Part shown: piece by piece, positions 50,335 through 59,019 of the stretch
Layout of the letters: each line of letters begins with the position of its first letter
Position numbering within the stretch: position 1 is the first letter of the stretch
Origin: Ignatzschineria ureiclastica
GTDB taxonomy: Bacteria > Pseudomonadota > Gammaproteobacteria > Cardiobacteriales > Wohlfahrtiimonadaceae
Length of the DNA stretch: 64,000 nt
NCBI RefSeq assembly: GCF_003121845.1
Contig: NZ_QEWQ01000004.1
Location: 226,944-290,943 of the forward strand
Reading direction: 5' to 3'
Program-made: the position numbers and the translations under genes
Notes under the pieces: model-generated
Database searches by the model: none
What the model was told of the DNA's origin: nothing
Seen by the model: the letters and a program-made list of their open reading frames with translations, nothing else

Positions 50335-51611
50335 TGAAAGATCTAGAACGATTATTAGTGAATAATAATGGTCCTCTTCGAGGATCAGTAGAGGCAAGTG
50401 GCGCTAAAAATGCAGTTCTCCCGATTTTAGCAGCAACAATTTTAGCGAGCGAACCTGTTACATTAAATAATGTGCCGGCTCTGCAAGATGTATTTGTACT
50501 GAGCAAGATTTTAGAAGATCTTGGCGCAAAAGTTAGCTTTAGCAATAATCAATTAATCGTTGATCCTCGTGGTATCAATAAAACCCGCGCTAATCATGAT
50601 CTTGTTAGCCAAATGCGAGCCTCTATTCTTGTTTTAGGCCCGATCTTAGCGAAATTTGGGGAAGCAGAAGTTTCATTGCCGGGCGGTTGTGCAATCGGCA
50701 GTCGACCGGTAGATCAGCATCTATTGGGCATGGAAGCGCTAGGTGCGAAGATTAAGATAGAGAATGGTTATGTTCATGCTTCGGTCAATGGCGGGCGATT
50801 AAAAGCGAATCATCATGCTTTTGATGTTGTGACTGTCACCGGTGTTGAGAATGTCTTAATGGCAGCTGTATTAGCCAATGGTGTTACAGTCTTAGAAAAC
50901 TGTGCGAAAGAGCCTGAAGTGAGCGATCTTGCAAATATGTTAGTACGACTCGGAGCGAAAATTGAAGGTATTGGTACAGATCGTTTGACCATTACCGGTG
51001 TTGAGAAGTTATCCGGTGGTGAATATACGGTCATGCCCGATCGAATTGAAATTGGCACTTATATGGTTGCCGGCGCAATGACGTTTGGGGATATTACCAT
51101 TGAATCTTGTATTCCTGAGCATGTGGAAGCTGTGACTTTTGCACTGCGTCAAGCGGGTTGCGGTGTTGAGACAACAGATTCTAGTATTCGAATTTATCCT
51201 CTCATCTCTCGCTTGAAAGCACTTCGCATTAAAACAGCACCATATCCACTCTTTGCAACCGATATGCAAGCACAATTTATGGCAATGGCAGCCGTATCTG
51301 AAGGCACTTCATCGATTATTGAAACAATCTTTGAAAATCGCTTCATGCATGCCAATGAATTAGTGCGTATGGGGGCTAATATCAAGATTGATAATCGTTT
51401 AGCATTGATTGAAGGGGTAGAGAAGCTATCTGGTGCGACTGTTACGGCAACGGATCTTCGTGCATCAGCAGCTCTGATTTTGGCAGGTTTAGTAGCTGAA
51501 GACACTACGACAATTGGGGCATTACATCATCTTGATCGTGGTTATGATTCTATCGAAGCAAAATTGACGAATCTTGGTGCGAAGATTGAGCGCATTACAT
51601 TAGCCTCTTAA
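50334..51611 (+). CDS. murA: UDP-N-acetylglucosamine 1-carboxyvinyltransferase MurA
   Basis: First committed step of peptidoglycan synthesis: transfers enolpyruvate from PEP to UDP-GlcNAc. 425 aa, cytoplasmic, target of fosfomycin. SGAKNAVLPIL near the N-terminus; catalytic Cys119 in PGGCAIGSRPVDQHL (E. coli Cys115), so fosfomycin binding residue is intact; GRLKANHHAFDVVTVTGVENVLMAAVLANG and DLRASAALILAGL follow. The start is the ATG overlapping the ibaG stop (TAATG); another ATG at 50322 is in frame but has no better site. Followed by a strong terminator. Confidence 0.96.
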   Translation: MKDLERLLVNNNGPLRGSVEASGAKNAVLPILAATILASEPVTLNNVPALQDVFVLSKILEDLGAKVSFSNNQLIVDPRGINKTRANHDLVSQMRASILVLGPILAKFGEAEVSLPGGCAIGSRPVDQHLLGMEALGAKIKIENGYVHASVNGGRLKANHHAFDVVTVTGVENVLMAAVLANGVTVLENCAKEPEVSDLANMLVRLGAKIEGIGTDRLTITGVEKLSGGEYTVMPDRIEIGTYMVAGAMTFGDITIESCIPEHVEAVTFALRQAGCGVETTDSSIRIYPLISRLKALRIKTAPYPLFATDMQAQFMAMAAVSEGTSSIIETIFENRFMHANELVRMGANIKIDNRLALIEGVEKLSGATVTATDLRASAALILAGLVAEDTTTIGALHHLDRGYDSIEAKLTNLGAKIERITLAS

Positions 51612-51703
51612 TTGTTAGCAGATAAAAATGGGTTATTGATTGTTCAATGAAATGCTCAACGAAAGTGATTATTTAACAAGCATATAACTAGTAATGATTA
51701 TTC

Positions 51704-51737
51704 AAAAATCCCGCTGTTTAAAAACAGTGGGATTTTT
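51704..51737 (+). terminator. Terminator of ibaG-murA
   Basis: AAAAATCCCGCTGTTT and AAACAGTGGGATTTTT pair over about 15 bp with one G-T pair and a tight loop; T-run follows. It is about 95 bases after the murA stop. Confidence 0.9.
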
Positions 51738-51758
51738 ATTGATATCGTATTTATAGTC

Positions 51759-51924
51759 AATTTGGTTTAAGAAAAATGGTTTTTAACAGCTATTGTGAGG
51801 TTTTAAAAGCACATCAAACCGTACTCAATAATACTTGCAAGATGCCGGATAGAATGGCTTCCTTGCCTCGATCAGCCGATGCGCCGGCATTTGGATAAGC
51901 TTATTTTGAGTCGATATTACTATA
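51759..51924 (+). repeat. Dispersed repeat family B, copy 2
   Basis: Same landmarks as copies at 9532 and 47341: GGTTTAAGAAAAATGG, ATACTTGCAAGATGCCGGATAG, GCGCCGGCATTTGGATAAGC and CGATATTACTATA. It lies between the murA terminator and the 3' end of dcuA, which are convergent, and ends 17 bases short of the dcuA stop. Confidence 0.87.
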
Positions 51925-51941
51925 ATAATAGATATGCAATA

Positions 51942-53264
51942 TTAGAGAATCATTCCTCCAAAGAGAAAACCAAAGAGCACCGCCAAGATAACGGCAATCG
52001 TTCCCGGAATAAAGAAAGGATGATTAAAAACAAAGCGTCCAATGCGAGTTGTGCCGGTATCATCCATCTGTACTGCCGCTACTAATGTCGGATAGGTCGG
52101 AAGGATAAAGAGTCCGCTGACAGCCGAGAAAGAGGCAATGGCTGTTAAAGGTGTTACATGAAGAGCAAGTGCCATTGGCATTAATGCTTTTGCGGTGGCT
52201 GCTTGCGAATAGAGTAGTGCGGAGCAGAAGAAGAAAATTACGGCAAGCATCCAAGAATGTTCATGAATTAGATCGCCAGCAGTAGCTTTAATCCATTCAA
52301 GATTATGTTGTACAAAAGTATCTCCAAGCCAAGCAACCCCTAAGATACAGATACAAGCACTCATCCCTGCTTTAAAAGTGCTTGAGTTTAAAATAGCATC
52401 TGTCTGTACTCGGCAGAATAAGGTGATAAAGGTCGCCACACTGAGCATGATGATTAAAATGGCACTGGTGGTATTCATCAGCGGCGTTTCAACAATGCCT
52501 AAACTTTGACTATTGATAATGGCGTAAATAACCACACTGACAACTCCCAATAAAAATAGAAGCACAGATAATTTAGCGCCAGGCTTAATTGTTTTAACTT
52601 GACTGCCTCGTAATTCAATTAATCCTTCCGCTAATCTCGCTTGATAGACAGGATCATCTGAGAGCTTTGAATTAAAAAGCCATGCAATAATCAAAGACAT
52701 AATAACAATCGCAAGGAAAGTGGCCGGCAATAGAATCGCTAAGAGAGTCAAATAGCTTACCGTATGACCCGCACCGACCATTGAAGCATCTTCCATTACT
52801 GAAGCCATATAGACGACCGCTGCTGAGATAGGCGATGCCGTGATTCCGATTTGTGCAGCAACGACCGCCGTTGAGAGTGGGCGACAAGGCTTAATACCTT
52901 GCTCTTTAGCCACTTCAGCAATTACCGGCAATGTTGCTAATGAGATATTACCCGTACCGGCAAAAAGCGTAAGGAAATAGGTCACAATCGGGGCTAAGAT
53001 TGTAATATATTTGGGGTTTTTACGAAGTAGTTTTTCGGTTTGATCGACAAGATAATCAAGTCCGCCGGCAATTTGCATTGCTGAGATTGCGGCAATAACT
53101 GCCATAATAATCGAGATCACATCAAAAGGAATCGTACCAGGTTTAACACCAATAGCGGCGAGTACTAAGACACCGAGTCCGCCGGCAAACCCAATTCCAA
53201 GCCCCCCTAAGCGTGCGCCTAGAAAAATGGCCAGCAGAACAATAATAAATTCTACGGCAATCAT
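51942..53264 (-). CDS. dcuA: C4-dicarboxylate transporter DcuA
   Basis: 440-aa inner-membrane transporter exchanging or importing aspartate, fumarate, malate and succinate. It is very close to E. coli DcuA along its length (VEFIIVLLAIFLGARLGGLGIGFAGGLG; PKYITILAPIVTYFLTLFAGTGNIS; QMDDTGTTRIGRFVFNHPFFIPG) and distinct from DcuB and DcuC. About ten hydrophobic segments. In E. coli dcuA follows aspA; no aspartase is in this window. dsbD lies upstream on the same strand, as a separate unit because a terminator separates them. With SdhCDAB and FumC it supports C4-dicarboxylate metabolism. The ATG is preceded by AAGGAG at 53268-53273. Confidence 0.96.
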   Translation of the reverse strand: MIAVEFIIVLLAIFLGARLGGLGIGFAGGLGVLVLAAIGVKPGTIPFDVISIIMAVIAAISAMQIAGGLDYLVDQTEKLLRKNPKYITILAPIVTYFLTLFAGTGNISLATLPVIAEVAKEQGIKPCRPLSTAVVAAQIGITASPISAAVVYMASVMEDASMVGAGHTVSYLTLLAILLPATFLAIVIMSLIIAWLFNSKLSDDPVYQARLAEGLIELRGSQVKTIKPGAKLSVLLFLLGVVSVVIYAIINSQSLGIVETPLMNTTSAILIIMLSVATFITLFCRVQTDAILNSSTFKAGMSACICILGVAWLGDTFVQHNLEWIKATAGDLIHEHSWMLAVIFFFCSALLYSQAATAKALMPMALALHVTPLTAIASFSAVSGLFILPTYPTLVAAVQMDDTGTTRIGRFVFNHPFFIPGTIAVILAVLFGFLFGGMIL

Positions 53265-53384
53265 ATTATCAACTCCTTGATTATGGTGAATAGATTATAA
53301 ATAACAGAATAGAACCCCAAATTAATAACAGATGATAGGCTCAGCAATACACAATGAATAAGCAATTAAAATATCCAATAAAAA

Positions 53385-53414
53385 AGGTATGCAAACCTGT
53401 TAAGACGCATACCT
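53385..53414 (-). terminator. Terminator of dsbD
   Basis: 8-bp perfect stem AGGTATGC / GCATACCT, followed on the minus strand by TTTTTTATT. It sits about 135 bases after the dsbD stop and before dcuA, so the two genes are separate transcription units. Confidence 0.8.
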
Positions 53415-53549
53415 AATGTCTTTATAAGAGATGCACAACGCTACAATTATATATAGATCTCTCACATAATAGAACAATTTTTACACTCAATAGCTATGAC
53501 CTTTAGCCCTTAGGATAGCGCTAAATAAGGATCATTACCCTAATCGAGA

Positions 53550-55382
53550 TCAATAGTGTTCTAAAATATAATCAAGATGCCGTAAAAAATCTTCTTTAGG
53601 AACACTTCCCATAACGCGTAACTGTGGAATCTCTTTCCCATTCCTATCAAAAAAGAGCATAGCTGGCGGCCCGAAGATATCAAAATGCATCTCTAATTTT
53701 TGATCTTGAGCATCATTTTTAGTGACATCTGCTGCCAATAGCTGTAACTCTGCCATTTTTGCTTTCACTTCGGGATCACTAAAGACATATTTCTCCATCT
53801 CTTTACAAGCAACACACCAATCGGCGTTAAATTCTAACATCGTAATCCGATGATCATTTTCTGCTAGTGCTTGGTTCAGGCCACTAATTCCTTTAATTTG
53901 AGTAAATTGTGCCGTTTCAATGGTGCGATTAGATTCTTGAATCGACATAATACCGAATGTGAGGGTGGCGACTGCTAATAGACCAAAGAAGAGGCGACCT
54001 TTGAGTTGGCTCTCAATGACCGTTACCATCAACCAGATAAAAGTGGTGAGTGAAAGAATGGCGTAGAGCATCTGCTCCCAATAGTGCGGCAATGTTCTAC
54101 CAATAAAGTAAGCCGCTAATCCTAAGAGCATAAAGCCAAAGAGCACTTTGACTCTATCCATCCAAGCTCCCGCTTTGGGTAAGAGATGACCAGAAGAAGC
54201 TCCAAGAATTAGAAGTGGAACCCCCATTCCCATACTCATTGCAAAGAGTGCCGAGCCGCCGAGTAGATAATTTTGTGATTCAACCACAAGTCCAATAATG
54301 CCAATGAGCGGAGCAGTCACGCAAGGGCCGACAATCAGTGCCGAGAGCATTCCCATAATGGCCGTACCGATATAGCTGTTTTTGGAAGATTGCTGATTAC
54401 TCACACGACTTAATGCCGATTGAATAGAAGCGGGCATCTGAATTTGGTAGAGCCCAAACATTGAAAAGGAGAGAAAGACGAAGATGAGTCCAAATCCAAT
54501 GAGTACATAACTATTTTGTAGATAAGCCGCTAATCCTTTGCCGAAATAAGCAGCTAATAATCCTAAGAGTGTATAGACAAAGGCCATCGCTAATACATAG
54601 ACAAGCGAAATGGTAAAACCTTTCTTCGGCGATAGGTTCCCGCTTCTCGTTAAGATTCCAGAGAGGATCGGTAACATTGGCAGTACGCAAGGCGTAAAGG
54701 TAAGAAGCAACCCCAATAGGAAGAAGAGCGGTAGTGCAAGATATTGATTATCTTTTAGATATTGCGATAGGCGATCATGTTCAGCCTCTAATTCCGGTGG
54801 CAATGAATCGATATTTTCAGAGGTTGTAGCCACGAGATCGAGTGTTGGATCTTGTGTAGGATCCATTGTGACTTCCAATGAATATTGTTGTGGTGCAAAG
54901 CAGTAGCCACTTTTCGCACAACCTTGCGCCTCAAGCTCAAAATAAGCGGTATTCATACCTGCATTATTGGCGAGTGTTAAGGGAATAATAATAGAGTTAT
55001 CATAGATCTCTTGTTTGCCAAAAAACTCATCTTCATGCGGCTTACCGGCGGGAAGCGTTACCGGAATGAGTTCTCCATTACTGTTTTTAAGTTCAATAGA
55101 GATTTTATCTTTATAGAGATAATAATCAGGATGAATATCCCAGAGTAATACAAATTCTTGATCCCCTTTACGATGAATAGCTGGTGAAAAGGCTTCTGTT
55201 GGGCGAAGTAAGCTATTGGTATCTAAACCAATTTTAGGGGGTGATACACTACTTGTTCCAACATTGATACCTTGTGAACGATTAAAAAGCGATTGCGCTT
55301 CAACCTGTGCAGTAGGTAGTAGTAATACGATTCCTAAAAGTAGGAAAGTAAGCCAACGAGAGATGATGCTATTTGTTTGCAT
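53550..55382 (-). CDS. dsbD: Thiol:disulfide interchange protein DsbD
   Basis: About 610-aa inner-membrane protein carrying reducing power from cytoplasmic thioredoxin to periplasmic DsbC/DsbE-type partners. Signal peptide (about residues 1-29, ending VEA). Periplasmic alpha domain contains the Cys pair in CAKSGYCFAP. Eight membrane segments carry the redox cysteines in FTPCVLPMLP and VGPCVTAPLIG. The C-terminal thioredoxin-like gamma domain has the active site WCVACKEME (near residue 522). All six redox cysteines are present. The ATG at 55382 starts a well-formed signal peptide; upstream in-frame starts at 55394 and 55430 are possible. In E. coli dsbD lies downstream of dcuA and cutA; here the order is reversed and cutA is absent. 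Confidence 0.95.
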   Translation of the reverse strand: MQTNSIISRWLTFLLLGIVLLLPTAQVEAQSLFNRSQGINVGTSSVSPPKIGLDTNSLLRPTEAFSPAIHRKGDQEFVLLWDIHPDYYLYKDKISIELKNSNGELIPVTLPAGKPHEDEFFGKQEIYDNSIIIPLTLANNAGMNTAYFELEAQGCAKSGYCFAPQQYSLEVTMDPTQDPTLDLVATTSENIDSLPPELEAEHDRLSQYLKDNQYLALPLFFLLGLLLTFTPCVLPMLPILSGILTRSGNLSPKKGFTISLVYVLAMAFVYTLLGLLAAYFGKGLAAYLQNSYVLIGFGLIFVFLSFSMFGLYQIQMPASIQSALSRVSNQQSSKNSYIGTAIMGMLSALIVGPCVTAPLIGIIGLVVESQNYLLGGSALFAMSMGMGVPLLILGASSGHLLPKAGAWMDRVKVLFGFMLLGLAAYFIGRTLPHYWEQMLYAILSLTTFIWLMVTVIESQLKGRLFFGLLAVATLTFGIMSIQESNRTIETAQFTQIKGISGLNQALAENDHRITMLEFNADWCVACKEMEKYVFSDPEVKAKMAELQLLAADVTKNDAQDQKLEMHFDIFGPPAMLFFDRNGKEIPQLRVMGSVPKEDFLRHLDYILEHY

Positions 55383-55687
55383 AGTAAATTCCATTCCCAT
55401 CTGTTCACATAATTTAATCCGAAGATTCAAAGAGATGTGAGCATTGAATTTATCTTATTATTGATCCAGTGATTGATTATTATATAATTTTGCAGAATAT
55501 CATTAAACCGATAGTATAGCGAAAAAGATCTCAGAAATTTGTCAATAACCTATAAAATAAGAGTGTTAGATTTATTTTGGAAACGGTTTTATGACGAGAT
55601 AAGCTGATAATAAGCGGGTTTTAAAGAGATTCTATATTAGAATTGTCTGAGAAATATTCAGTGTCTATTTTTTGTGCTTACAATCAA
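55383..55687. other. Divergent gap, dsbD / tRNA-Gly
   Basis: About 300 AT-rich bases with the dsbD promoter area. Nothing else is recognised up to the tRNA promoter at 55688. Confidence 0.45.
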
Positions 55688-55715
55688 TTGACAGATTTCA
55701 GAAAAAATCTATAAT
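55688..55715 (+). promoter_or_regulatory. Sigma-70 promoter of tRNA-Gly 1
   Basis: Perfect -35 TTGACA (55688-55693) and perfect -10 TATAAT (55710-55715), spacing 16. The tRNA begins 14 bases later. Confidence 0.9.
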
Positions 55716-55729
55716 ACATCCATTCCTAA

Positions 55730-55805
<76 letters not shown>

Positions 55806-55811
55806 AATTTG

Positions 55812-55842
55812 AAAGCCGATCACAAAAGTGGTCGGCTTTTTT
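55812..55842 (+). terminator. Terminator of tRNA-Gly 1
   Basis: 12-bp stem AAAGCCGATCAC / GTGGTCGGCTTT with one G-T pair, loop AAAA, then a T-run. Starts 7 bases after the CCA end. Confidence 0.9.
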
Positions 55843-55895
55843 ATTAAGTATTTCGTTGGGTAATATTGGCTTAAACCCCATTGACTATAAAACTA

Positions 55896-55929
55896 AAAGC
55901 GCCAATACCATTTAATGTATTGACGCTTT
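55896..55929 (-). terminator. Terminator of gltP
   Basis: AAAGCGTCAATAC / GTATTGGCGCTTT on the minus strand pair with one mismatch and an 8-base loop, followed by TTTAGTTTTAT. About 62 bases after the gltP stop. Confidence 0.8.
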
Positions 55930-55991
55930 ATCAACTTTCTTAATGATGAATTTAAAGCTTTTGAGAATTTTTCAAAGCTTGTGAGAGATCA

Positions 55992-57320
55992 TTAGATATT
56001 TTTATAGTTATCGAAGTAGCTTTGCGCTTTCATCTGATCGAAAGAACCTTCCCATTTTGCAATGACAAGTGCTGCAAGTGCATTACCGACCACATTCAAG
56101 GCTGTTCTGGCCATATCTAAAATACGGTCAATTCCGATAATATAAGCCACACTTTCAAGGGGAATGCCTACCGTACCAATGGTTGCAAGCAGAACCACAA
56201 TGGAAACACCTGGCACGCCGGCAATCCCTTTTGAAGTCAGCATTAAGGTGACCACTAAGATAATCTGATCCATAATCGAGAGATCAACGCCGGTAATTTG
56301 GGCAAGGAAAATCGCTGCGATACTTTGATAGAGTGTTGAACCATCTAAGTTAAATGAGTAACCAATAGGAATTACAAAACCGGTGACTTTAGCCGGTGCA
56401 CCATAAAGCTCCATCTTCTCCATGATTCTAGGAAGCACCGTTTCAGAGCTTGCAGTCGTATAGGCAAGAATCAACTCATCTTTCAAGATACGTAGTAACG
56501 TGAAGATATTGATACCACAAATATAAGCCACAAATCCGAGTACGACAATTGCAAAGAAGATAATCGTGCCGTAGACAAGTAATACTAATTTAAGAAGTGG
56601 GTAGAGCGACTCAAAACCGAAGTTGGCAACAGTGGTGGCGATTAAAGCAAAAACACCGATAGGTGCATAGCGCATAATCATATTGGTCACTTTAAACATC
56701 GCACCTGAAATCCCTTTTAAAACTTGAATAACGGGTGTTTTTTGCTCTGTTGGTAGTGATCCTAATCCTAATCCGAAAAGAACAGAGAAGAAGATGATCG
56801 CCAGCATACTATGGTTATCTGCCATTGCAGCAAAGATATTGCTTGGGAAAATAGAGAGTAGGGTAGTTACAAATGGGCTACTGCTACTGTGGGTAATTTC
56901 ATCTATAGTGGCATTGTAGCTACTGATGTCAGTATGTGCTAAGCCACTTAAATCAACACCAACACCGGGTTGGAAGATATTGGCTGCTAAAATTCCGACT
57001 AAAATAGCGATAGTGGTAATAATTTCAAAGTAGATAATGGTTTTTAAACCCATTTTACCGAGTTCTTTGCTACTTTCCCCGCCTGCGATACCTACTGTTA
57101 AGGTGGATACCACAATCGGCACCACGATCATTTTGATCATGATAATTAAAATCTGCCCTGCCGGATTAAAGATATTGGCAATTACCCATTCCTTAGATTC
57201 ATGATCATGAAGAATCGCTCCGGCAATAATACCTAATGCTAAAGCAATCAGGATTTGTATCCCTAAATTAGGGAATCTCCACTTGCGACGCTTTGTTGGC
57301 ATTTCTTCGCTATGTGACAC
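55992..57320 (-). CDS. gltP: Proton/glutamate-aspartate symporter GltP
   Basis: 442-aa inner-membrane symporter of the DAACS family, close to E. coli GltP (437 aa) over its length. Landmarks: IKMIVVPIVVSTLTVGIAGG, the serine-rich hairpin AYTTASSETVLPRI, YSFNLDGSTLYQSIAAIF (the NMDGT-type motif as NLDGS), TSKGIAGVPGVS and DRILDMARTALNVVGNALA. The frame is open upstream to a TTG at 57356, but the best start is GTG at 57320: a consensus AAGGAGG lies six bases before it. The product is glutamate and aspartate uptake. Flanked by two tRNA-Gly copies. Confidence 0.93.
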   Translation of the reverse strand: MSHSEEMPTKRRKWRFPNLGIQILIALALGIIAGAILHDHESKEWVIANIFNPAGQILIIMIKMIVVPIVVSTLTVGIAGGESSKELGKMGLKTIIYFEIITTIAILVGILAANIFQPGVGVDLSGLAHTDISSYNATIDEITHSSSSPFVTTLLSIFPSNIFAAMADNHSMLAIIFFSVLFGLGLGSLPTEQKTPVIQVLKGISGAMFKVTNMIMRYAPIGVFALIATTVANFGFESLYPLLKLVLLVYGTIIFFAIVVLGFVAYICGINIFTLLRILKDELILAYTTASSETVLPRIMEKMELYGAPAKVTGFVIPIGYSFNLDGSTLYQSIAAIFLAQITGVDLSIMDQIILVVTLMLTSKGIAGVPGVSIVVLLATIGTVGIPLESVAYIIGIDRILDMARTALNVVGNALAALVIAKWEGSFDQMKAQSYFDNYKNI

Positions 57321-57570
57321 AATAAACCTCCTTTTAAATGTAGGATCATTTTTCAAACAATGGACAATGCTTCCAACAGATCAATTCTGTTAGAATCCAC
57401 GATTCACATCAATAATTGAAAAAGAGAAAATTATAGCGATTGAGTTGTAAATCTGCATAAAAACTGTCTATTTTTTATGCCTAAGCTCGAGATGATAAGT
57501 TTAAACTGCAATCTTATCAAGATATTATAATTTATTGCTTGATAATTATTCTACTGAGAGGGAATAGATG

Positions 57571-57598
57571 TTGACAGATACTCAAATATCTTTATAAT
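57571..57598 (+). promoter_or_regulatory. Sigma-70 promoter of tRNA-Gly 2
   Basis: TTGACA (57571-57576) and TATAAT (57593-57598) with 16-base spacing; tRNA starts 17 bases later. Confidence 0.9.
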
Positions 57599-57614
57599 AG
57601 CTCATCTGAATTAA

Positions 57615-57690
<76 letters not shown>

Positions 57691-57696
57691 AGTTTT

Positions 57697-57732
57697 AAGG
57701 GCTGATCACAGGAAGTGGTCGGCCCTTTTTAT
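57697..57732 (+). terminator. Terminator of tRNA-Gly 2
   Basis: 13-bp stem AAGGGCTGATCAC / GTGGTCGGCCCTT with two G-T pairs, 5-base loop and T-run. It also lies past the end of the convergent yafJ-like gene. Confidence 0.88.
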
Positions 57733-57784
57733 ATTCGATTTATGCAAATGAAGCGTGTTATAACATATTGACTATTATGTCATT

Positions 57785-58657
57785 TTACACAACACTCTCC
57801 GGAGCAGCGCCAACGGCAGCGGCCATTGCTAAAGCATCTTTAATGCTCATTACGTCGGTCTCATCAGGACAATCACGGGCAACAATTGCGCCATCTTCAA
57901 ACATCAACATCTCATTTCTAGCTAATTGTTGCCAACACTCATTCGCAGTTAACGGCAGTGTCGCAATCACTGCAACACGATCTTTCGGCGTTGTCACTGC
58001 GGCAAAGTCAATGGTCACATCATCATCAATTAAACGCGCCTCACCAAAAGGGGCTTGTCGGATAATATAATGAAGTAGGGTTGTTGCATGAGCAATCATC
58101 CATTCACCATTACTTAAGATGTAATTAAAGATGCCATAGTTACTAATGTGCGCAGTTAATTTCTGAATTGTTGCAAATAAACACTCTTTACTTGGTTTTT
58201 CAGGGAATTGTTGTCGAAGCTGCTCGAGAATATAGCAAAATACCTGCTCTGAATCGGTATTACCCACCGGATGATAATAGTGATACGTTGAAGCCGGTTT
58301 AGTTAACAACTGATCTAATTGAGTAAGATGACCATTGTGCGCAAAGAGCCAATATTCTCCCCATAATTCTCGCATAAAAGGATGAGTATTGGCTAAGCTA
58401 ATTTGGCCACTTGAGGCTTTACGAATATGGGCAATCACATTTTTCGATTTAATCCCGTAAGCTTGAATCATCTCGGCAACGGGAGAGGAGGCGCAAGGCG
58501 TATCATCTTGATAGATCCGCACGCCTTTCCCTTCAAAAAAAGCAATACCAAAGCCATCAATATGATGATCGGTTACACCGCCACGCCGGCGAAATCCTTC
58601 AAATGAGAAAGTAATATCCGTTGGCGTATTACAATTCATTCCGAGCAATTGGCACAT
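57785..58657 (-). CDS. yafJ: Class II glutamine amidotransferase domain protein, YafJ-like
   Basis: 290-aa cytoplasmic Ntn-hydrolase (GATase type 2). The nucleophile is Cys2 after removal of Met (MCQLLGMNCNTPTDI). RRGG, DGFGIAFFEG, AHIRKASSGQI, NTHPF and LFAHNGHL follow, the glutamine-binding landmarks. The stretch closely matches E. coli YafJ (255 aa); the C-terminal 30 residues are extra, ending in alanine-rich sequence. E. coli YafJ has no established role in a pathway, so the reaction beyond glutamine hydrolysis is unknown. No obvious partner gene is beside it. Confidence 0.9.
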   Translation of the reverse strand: MCQLLGMNCNTPTDITFSFEGFRRRGGVTDHHIDGFGIAFFEGKGVRIYQDDTPCASSPVAEMIQAYGIKSKNVIAHIRKASSGQISLANTHPFMRELWGEYWLFAHNGHLTQLDQLLTKPASTYHYYHPVGNTDSEQVFCYILEQLRQQFPEKPSKECLFATIQKLTAHISNYGIFNYILSNGEWMIAHATTLLHYIIRQAPFGEARLIDDDVTIDFAAVTTPKDRVAVIATLPLTANECWQQLARNEMLMFEDGAIVARDCPDETDVMSIKDALAMAAAVGAAPESVV

Positions 58658-59019
58658 ACTTCCCCCTATAGTGCATCAATGGTTATTATCAATCTCACGA
58701 TCTATTTCGATATATTCCGATCTGTTCTTACCAATCGTATAAAACAGGCAACTTAAGTGTTACTTTTAACAATGTAACTTATAGCATATTATTTGTATAT
58801 GTTTTGTTTATTTTTATCGAGTGATTGAGAGGGGATATTTGATAACAATTGATATTAATCAATATGAATCAGTATCTTGCCTTTATCTATAAAAAATAGA
58901 AGATGAAATAAAAGCTAAATTCAATTGTCAGTTAACACAATCGGCATTTAGCTTTCATTTCGCTCTTATTTAGATGCAATGCTTATAATTTGGGTGACCA
59001 TTATGGGTAATAGGCAGAC
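58658..59019. other. fhs-yafJ spacer with a long hairpin
   Basis: A long hairpin starts 58 bases after the fhs stop: AAAGCTAAAT (58911-58920) pairs with ATTTAGCTTT (58946-58955), extended across one mismatch by GAAAT/ATTTC, with an inner ATTGT/ACAAT stem in the loop. It is likely the fhs terminator though its T-run is short. The rest is the AT-rich upstream region of the yafJ-like gene. Confidence 0.5.
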
